A stretch of 64,000 nt of DNA from Przewalskia tangutica (Eukaryota; Streptophyta; Magnoliopsida; Solanales; Solanaceae): assembly GCA_029844215.1 (NCBI GenBank), contig CM056726.1, positions 78,111,548 to 78,175,547 on the forward strand, in the 5' to 3' direction. Numbering within the stretch: position 1 is the stretch's first letter; every line of letters begins with the position of its first letter. The notes beneath the pieces are model-generated. The model was given only the letters and a program-made list of their open reading frames with translations. It made no database searches and was not told where the DNA came from. Below, in pieces: positions 58,093 through 64,000 of this stretch. The position numbers and the translations under genes are program-made.

Positions 58093-61000
58093 TGTCACGA
58101 CCCGACCCGGGCATGGCGGTGCCCTACCAGGCACCGCTTACGGTATACATCGAGAGATAATCAGCGGAACATACATGAAACTTATAAAATAAAACAACGA
58201 GAATTTAAACAACAGGTTAGCCGATAAGGCTACCTCCCTGGACACATATACATATACATAAACAACAGCAGTTATAACCCTTTCTTTTTTACAAACCGAC
58301 CCACAGCATGTGACTACAGACCTCTAAGAATTTCAACTGTGGCGGGACAGGTCCCCGCCATACCCCTGAATGTACATAAATCTACAACATCAGGGAAATC
58401 GTACCAAAAAGATAAGCCTCCGAAGTGAATGGAGCTTCTTCCCAAAAACTGAACAGAGATCCTAAGAGCAAGGATCACCAACCTGTGTACCTAACACCTG
58501 CGGGCATGACGCGGCCCCGAAGTCGATCTAACAGTGCAGTATGGAACAGAAATAAGGTGTAACAATCAAATCATAACTGTATAAAAGAATGCCATTTTAA
58601 CTCCTGAAATCAATCGTATATTAACCGTTCCTTTCCTTCTTTCAATAAGATTTAACATTATATTCTTACATACATACTTAAGAATTTAATCAAGTTTTTC
58701 CATATAACTTACATATCTTACATAACATAATCCGGCCCTTTATGGAGGGACTTCTTATTTGGAAGCTAACTTTGATTATTCATACGTGATAACGTAATCC
58801 GACCCATTTGCGGGACACGGTGTACTGATTAATCATGTGACATAATCCGGCCCGCCTGTGGGGCTCGATGTACTGTGGAATCATGTAGCATAATCCGGCG
58901 CGCCTGTGGAGCTCGGTGTACTGTGGAATCATGTAGCATAATCCGACCCGCCTGTGGAGCTCGGTGTACTGTGGAATCATGTAGCATAATCCGGCCCGCC
59001 TGTGGAGCTCGGTGTAAGATGACGTAACCCGGCCTGTGTGTAGGCTCGGGGTAATATGGCGTAATCCGGCCTATGTGTAAGCTCGGTGTATCTCATAACA
59101 TAATCCGGCCTATTTGTAGGCTCGGTGTATTTCATAACGTAATCCGGCCTATTTGTAGGCTCGGTGTGATTTTCCTTACATAACATTTTAAATCGTGTTA
59201 TTACTTCTTCTTAAGTCGTTATAACAACTTCCCATAAAACTATTATAACAACCTTTCATTTTAGAGAACTTAAGACACTTAATTCTTGCAACATTAGGGA
59301 AACTAAACCCAAAAATACTACGTACATACATACTTAAAAGAATAATAAAACTTCTTTCTTTTTAAAGCTCAAGTCACATACTCTTTTGGAAATCATATTC
59401 TTAACTTTTTGATATAAATTAAGAAGCCATACTTTTTAAAGTTTAGTCATTTCCACTCATAAAATCAAGGCTTATAGTATTAACACCTCGTAGCATACAC
59501 TCTTTAAAATCATGTCGCTTATACTTATAAAATCATGTCATCAATACTTTAGAAATCAAGTCCCATAACTTGAAAAATAAAGTTTCAAAATCCTTAAAAG
59601 ACAACCAAAGTTCATAGTCTTAAAACTTCATAACATACATTCTTTAAAGTCCATTTACTTATACTTATAATAAAAAAAAAATATAAAGTTCCATACACTT
59701 CCAAAACCAAGTAACTTATTCTCTTAAAATCATATAACTTCCACTTTTAAAATCAATCCCCTTTTCACATATAAAGTCAAGTCATTTTCGAACATAAAAT
59801 CCACTTACTTACTTTAAATAAATCAAGACACATAGCTTTAAATCAAATCTCATAATTTCCTAACCATTCTTACCAACATCTCCCATAAGACTTGGTAAGG
59901 ACTTAGGACAATTTAACATACTTTTGACTTAGGATCAACAATGTGAATACTTCTTAACTTCTAAGAGTAGAAGGAATCATGAAATACTATCACATGGATA
60001 TTTCATACGTAGGATCATGCCAAAGAAAGAAGGGGTTCACATACCTCGCGACGACTAGCGACAAGTTGCAAAATTCTCCAAAGTACTATAACCTTACTAG
60101 CCTTTCCACCCTTCAAGTTGAATACGCTACTCGTAGTACTTCAACCTATATAGTCATAACACGTCCATTAACCTCTAGCTTCAATCGTAGAATATTCTAA
60201 GTGTAAAGTCACTAAATCCTACGGAAAATCGGACATCACTTCCTTTGTTTCTACATACTTTGCCACCTTTTTCAAGGCCGAAAATCAATAACCAAACACC
60301 ACATTTTAGGCTCAATCAATTCAGCAAATACAAAGGGGATTACACGCCTTACAATACGTGTTAAATTCCGCCCCACAATTGATATCAAACTAGTCCAAAA
60401 TATAATGCCATTCTCGGCTACAACAACATATCATCTTGTCCAATTTCTTCCAATCCAAGTTCTTAGGTCTAACATGTTAGATAGTCATAAACAACTTCAA
60501 CAACTACAATTCCTTCTTTATATAACATGTGACGACTTAAACTAATAATCAACTTGAATTGTAATCTTAAGCCTAAACATGCTAGTTTCAGATTAGGGTT
60601 CCAATAGCCAATATACATATCAAACTTCTTAATATAAACATCTCATGCTTACTAATATCCATAGTTACAACAATAAGTAATCTTAATTACTAAAACGACA
60701 AGAATTTATACCTTTACAAGCCCTTAAAAATTCCAAGATTCAAAGTCGCTCCTTAGAAATTCTTAGTTCCTTTCCTTTACGCTCCAATACGCTATTTGAA
60801 GCCCTTAGAAGTTCACAACCAACTTCTCTTCCATTTCCAATCCAAAACTAGGAAAACTACTTAGGTTTTCGCCTTGCGACTAACGTGAAAATGCCGTTTT
60901 TCCGAAATCTTTCTATTGAGATACCCTTACAATACCCTTAGGGACCTTGGGTTTAAGTCTTGTGAATAATGGAACAAAATTACAAAATTTTCTTGTGGGA

Positions 61001-61579
61001 ATGAGGGTGAACCCGTGAGCTACCTAAAGAGGACAAGAATGTGTGAATAATTCTAAGTGTTGAAGAGCTAGTCTAGCACTAGTGTAGTGTATATATAACA
61101 CAATGGAGGGTCAAGATGATCACATATGTGTGGCTAGAATGAAGAGCAATTAATTAATTGGCCAAGTGGACAAGTTGACTAGTCAATAAACTCAAGCTTT
61201 GAAGACTTATCTTCCTTGATGGTCAATGACCATTTTACCCTAGCATTAATTTCGTCCAAGACCATTGGGGGTGCCACGTGTCGCCCTCCCATTCGTCCAT
61301 AAAATTCCGTAACCCTCGTGGGCCCCACAAAACGTAAAATTCCTCGGGTGGGCCCCACGTGACCAAATCCGTAAAAATAAATTTCCGTAATGATAATAAG
61401 TTCCATATTCCTTAAATAATGTATTTTGAGAATCTAATTCTGATCAACGAACATTATTCCTTTCCGACGTTCGGAAGATTTTCCGTCGGAAAAATAATTC
61501 TTCCTTTCGTACAAATTTCCAAGCCTTGATTCCTTACGTACAATCTCTTATACATGTCCTGGACTTACGGGGTGTAACA
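58093..61579 (-). repeat. E5 5' LTR
   Basis: It pairs with 52778-56234. Tandem array 58730-59171, donor-like GT 60711-60710, TATA box 61090-61099. It keeps CAG and CTG sites that are scrambled in the 3' LTR. Confidence 0.95.
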
Positions 61580-62290
61580 AGGATGCCACCTGCTGAGTTG
61601 AGGGAGCTGAAGGACCAGCTGAAAGATTTGCTGGAGAAAAGCTTTATCAGGCCTAGTGTTTCTCCCTGGGGAGCGCCGGTTTTGTTTGTGAAGAAGAAGG
61701 ATGGGACGCTGCATATGTGTGTTGATTACAGACAGCTGAATAAGGTAACCATCAAGAATAGATACCCCCTCCCCAGGATTGATGACTTGTTTGACCAGTT
61801 GCAGGGTGCGAGGTGTTTCTCCAAGATAGACTGCGGATGCAGTTATCATCAGTGCGAGTTCGAAGCGAGATATCCCAAAGCGCATTCGGGACCCGATATG
61901 GGCACTATGAGTTCGAGTTATGTCTTTCCGGTTTGACCAACGCTCCAGCGGTATTTATGGATTTGATGAATCGGGTGTTCAAGCCATTTTTGGATACATT
62001 TGTGATAGTATTCATTGATGACATCCTGGTTTATTCGCGGACGAGAGCGAGCGCATCACGATTCGCGAGGCGATGCCAGGGTCCTCGGGCCGCGATTATT
62101 CGCCAAGTTCTCCAAGTGTGAGTTTTGGTTGGCCTCGATGGCATTCTGGGGCACATTATTGGGGCGATGGTGTTGGTGGATACGACAAAGGTGAGCGATC
62201 AGTCTTGGCGAGACCTCTTACTCCGGCCAAAGTGCGCGATTTCTTAGGGTGACGAGTTATTATCATAGGTTTGTGGAAGCGGTTGCTTGA
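61580..62290 (+). pseudogene. pol: E1 reverse transcriptase
   Basis: It resumes at MPPAELRELKDQL after E5. There follow FIRPSVSPWGAPVLFVKKKD, CVDYRQLNKVTIKNRYPLPR and LFDQLQGARCFSKID (to about 61830), then a broken stretch in place of the usual RSGYHQ region. In another frame come LSGLTNAPAVFMDLMN and the catalytic box FVIVFIDDILVYSR (IDD codons about 62014-62022). The RT thumb (62050-62290) is frame-broken. About four indels explain all breaks. Confidence 0.9.
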
Positions 62291-62770
62291 TTTGAGCCGT
62301 TGACTAGGCTGACTCAGAAGGCAGCCAAGTTCCAGTGGACAGAGGCTTGCGAGAAGGGTTTCCAGTTGCTGAAGGAAAGGTTGACAACGGCTCCGGTTCT
62401 TACTCTTCCGGAAGGGATTGATGGGTACGTGATTTATTATGATGCCTCGGGTATCGGGCTAGGGTGTGTTTTGATGCAGCACGACAAGGTTATAGCCTAT
62501 GCTTCCGCGATTCTGAAGCATGAGAGGAATTACCCTACCCACGACTTAGAGTTGGCCGCAGTTATTCACGCCTTGAAGATTTGGAGACATTATTTGTATG
62601 GGGTTCATGTGGATATTTATACAGACCACAAGAGCCTCCAGTATATCTTCAGGCAGAGGGAGCTGAACTTGCGACAGAGACGGTGGTTAGAGTTGTTGAA
62701 AGATTATGATGTTGATATTCTATACCATCCGGGGAAAGCCAACGTAGTTCTTGATGCCTTAGTCGTAGAT
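62291..62770 (+). pseudogene. pol: E1 RNase H
   Basis: A clean open stretch of about 155 codons: PLTRLTQKAAKFQW, LLKERLTTAPVLTLPEG, DGYVIYYDASG (catalytic Asp), CVLMQHDKVIAYAS, NYPTHDLELAAVIHALKIW, YTDHKSLQYIFRQRELNLRQ, LKDYDVDILYHPGKANVV. After KANVV the usual ADALSR reads LDAL. This is the least damaged coding segment in the window and is a good clade marker. Confidence 0.93.
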
Positions 62771-64000
62771 CGATGGGAGCACTGTCGGAGTGCGGCAGAG
62801 AGGCGGGACATGGTCCGTCGAGATCCACCGGTAGCGAGCCTTGGGGTTCGATTGATCGATACCGACGATAGTAAGTGCGGGTTCGTGAGGTTGCGAGTCT
62901 TCCATCGTTGATGAGGTGAAGAGGCGGATTTGGGGACCCGATGTTGGTGCGGTATCGAGATGCGACTCTTCGGGAGGATAAGAGTGCTCGAGTAGCGCTG
63001 ATGGGGTGCTAAGATTTGAGTGCATTGTGTGTTCCGATGTACAGACTTGTCGCAGATTTTGGGGAGGCACGCGGTGCTCGTTGTTCTATTCATCCAGTCA
63101 ACCAAGATGTACGATGACCTCGGATGTTTGTATTGGTGGGATGGCACGAAGAGGGCGTGGCGAGTTTTGTTGCCTGATGTCCTAATTGCGGGAGGTCAAG
63201 GTCGAGCACGAGGCCCAATGGATTATTGCGAGCTATTGAGATTCCGACTTGGAAGTGGGAGGTGATCAACATGGACTTTGTTCTGAGGTTAACTCGTACT
63301 CGAGAAATGCGACTCCATTTGGGTTATTGTTGGTGTGAAATCAGCCCATTTCCTTCTAGTCGGGGCGGCGTTTTGGTGAGGACTATGCGGTGTACATCGA
63401 GAGATTGTGAAGGCTGCGGTGTCGGTGTCGATTATATCGAGATAGAGAGCCCGGTTCTGGCTAACTTCTGAGGTCTTTCGAGAAGGGATTAGGGACACAG
63501 TGAGTCTCGGTACATCATTTCATCCTCGGTGATCGACGCGGCGAGCGTACTATCGGCATACGCGAGGATATACTGCGAGCCTGCGTGATTGATTTTAGGG
63601 GTAGCTGGGAGGATCATTTGCCTCTTGTGGAGTTTGCGTATAACAACAGCTACCATTCCAGTATACAGATGGCGCCATACGAGGCTTTATATGGGCGGAA
63701 ATGTAGATTGCCGATTGGTTGGTTCGGCGTGGGCGAGTGCGATTAGTTGGCCCGGACTTGGTTCAACGTGTGGATAAGGTGAAGCTTATCCGGGAGGCTG
63801 ATAGCGGCTTCGAGTCGGCGAAGTCATATGCGGATAATCGGCGTCGACATTTGGAGTTTCGTGAAGCGATTGGGTCTTCTTGAAGGTGTCACCCATGAAG
63901 GTGTGATGAGATTCGGAAAGAAGGAAACTTCGGCCCAAGGTACATTGGGCACTACCAGATCGTCCGTCGAGTAGGCAAGGTTGCCTATGAGTTGGATCTG
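62771..64000 (+). pseudogene. pol: E1 integrase (runs off the window)
   Basis: The zinc-binding part ends in KMYDDLGCLYWWDGTKRA (near 63105-63160). The core begins with WKWEVINMDF (first catalytic Asp codon 63274-63276). The second Asp and the Glu regions are scrambled (63420-63460, 63515-63570), each at CAG/CTG-rich sequence. Intact again: VEFAYNNSYHSSIQMAPYEA (63630-63690), LYGRKCR, VDKVKLIRE, YADNRRRHLEF, and the GPY/F end VGKVAYELDL at 63975-64000. The chromodomain would follow outside. Confidence 0.87.

Larger units (their letters stand above)
52778..61579 (-). mobile_element. E5: minus-strand gag-only (TR-GAG-like) element in E1 pol
   Basis: LTRs 52778-56234 and 58093-61579 (about 3.46 and 3.49 kb) bracket a 1858-bp internal region with PBS, gag, a short non-coding tail, hairpin and PPT. 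There is no trace of pol. The right flank is AGGAT (61580-61584). The left flank is AGAT (52774-52777), one G short; uninterrupted E1 would read TACAGGATG (Tyr-Arg-Met). The LTRs agree almost base for base outside CAG/CTG sites, so the insertion is young. Confidence 0.93.
1362..64000 (+). mobile_element. E1: interrupted plus-strand Ty3/gypsy element (host of E2-E5)
   Basis: E1 starts with the LTR edge TGTTACACCCCG at 1362, inside the E0 LTR. It is followed through four later insertions: the LTR breaks at 2716, 32867 and 42833, and pol breaks at 52777. After each inserted element the interrupted sequence resumes in register. The left flank 1357-1361 is GGTAT; the matching target copy would lie beyond 64000. 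Between the LTR and RT the PBS, gag and protease are missing, so an internal deletion removed them. The right end is not in the window. Confidence 0.85.

Noticed and set aside
62704..63147. 147-codon minus-strand open frame
   Set aside because: It is antisense to the E1 integrase, which has clear motifs on the plus strand.
1..64000. Host genes, tRNA or rRNA genes
   Set aside because: None could be supported; every stretch longer than 300 bases falls inside a named LTR or internal region.

Overview
This window is a block of plant repetitive DNA with no recognisable host gene. It is made of related Ty3/gypsy LTR retrotransposons with LTRs of about 2.4-3.7 kb, inserted into one another. A primer-binding site of the initiator tRNA-Met type, the order gag-PR-RT-RNaseH-integrase, integrase C-terminal motifs, and a chromodomain-like tail in one copy point to the Tekay/Del chromovirus clade. 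The source is a flowering plant, probably a eudicot. I cannot name the species.

Names used below: E = element with internal sequence, S = solo LTR. E0 (minus) enters at the left edge with the start of gag, a PBS and an LTR that breaks at 1361. E1 (plus) starts at 1362 inside the E0 LTR and runs past the right edge. Its LTR is cut into pieces at 1362-2716, 32058-32867, 42622-42833 and 52579-~52690. Its pol remnant lies at ~52690-52777 and 61580-64000. Four minus-strand elements sit inside E1: E2 (2717-32057), E3 (32868-42621), E4 (42834-52578) and E5 (52778-61579). Inside the 3' LTR of E2 are two solo LTRs, S1 (3313-6652) and S2 (7281-14093). S2 is split by a third, S3 (9356-12844, plus). Inside the gag of E2 is E6 (18642-~28430, plus). 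Exact 5-bp target duplications support E2 (GGTAT), E3 (GTTAC), S1 (TCATG), S2 (GAAGC) and S3 (TTTCC). The deepest path is E0 > E1 > E2 > S2 > S3.

Only E4 has a complete gag-pol layout, and it is frameshifted throughout. E1 keeps RT, RNase H and integrase. E2, E3 and E6 share a design of gag, a common non-coding stretch and a piece of integrase, with PR, RT and RNase H missing. E5 has gag only. These four fit non-autonomous gag-bearing elements that depend on proteins from relatives such as E1 or E4.

Two observations stand out. First, every LTR has a TATA box about 330-520 bp in and a donor-like AG|GTAA/GTAT site about 720-990 bp in, so most of each long LTR may be a leader intron ahead of gag. 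Second, paired LTRs of the same insertion differ mainly by small indels and scrambles at CAG/CTG/CCTGG sites, with the same distortion recurring in independent copies. This looks like consensus error at CHG-methylated cytosines, so many frameshifts may not be real.
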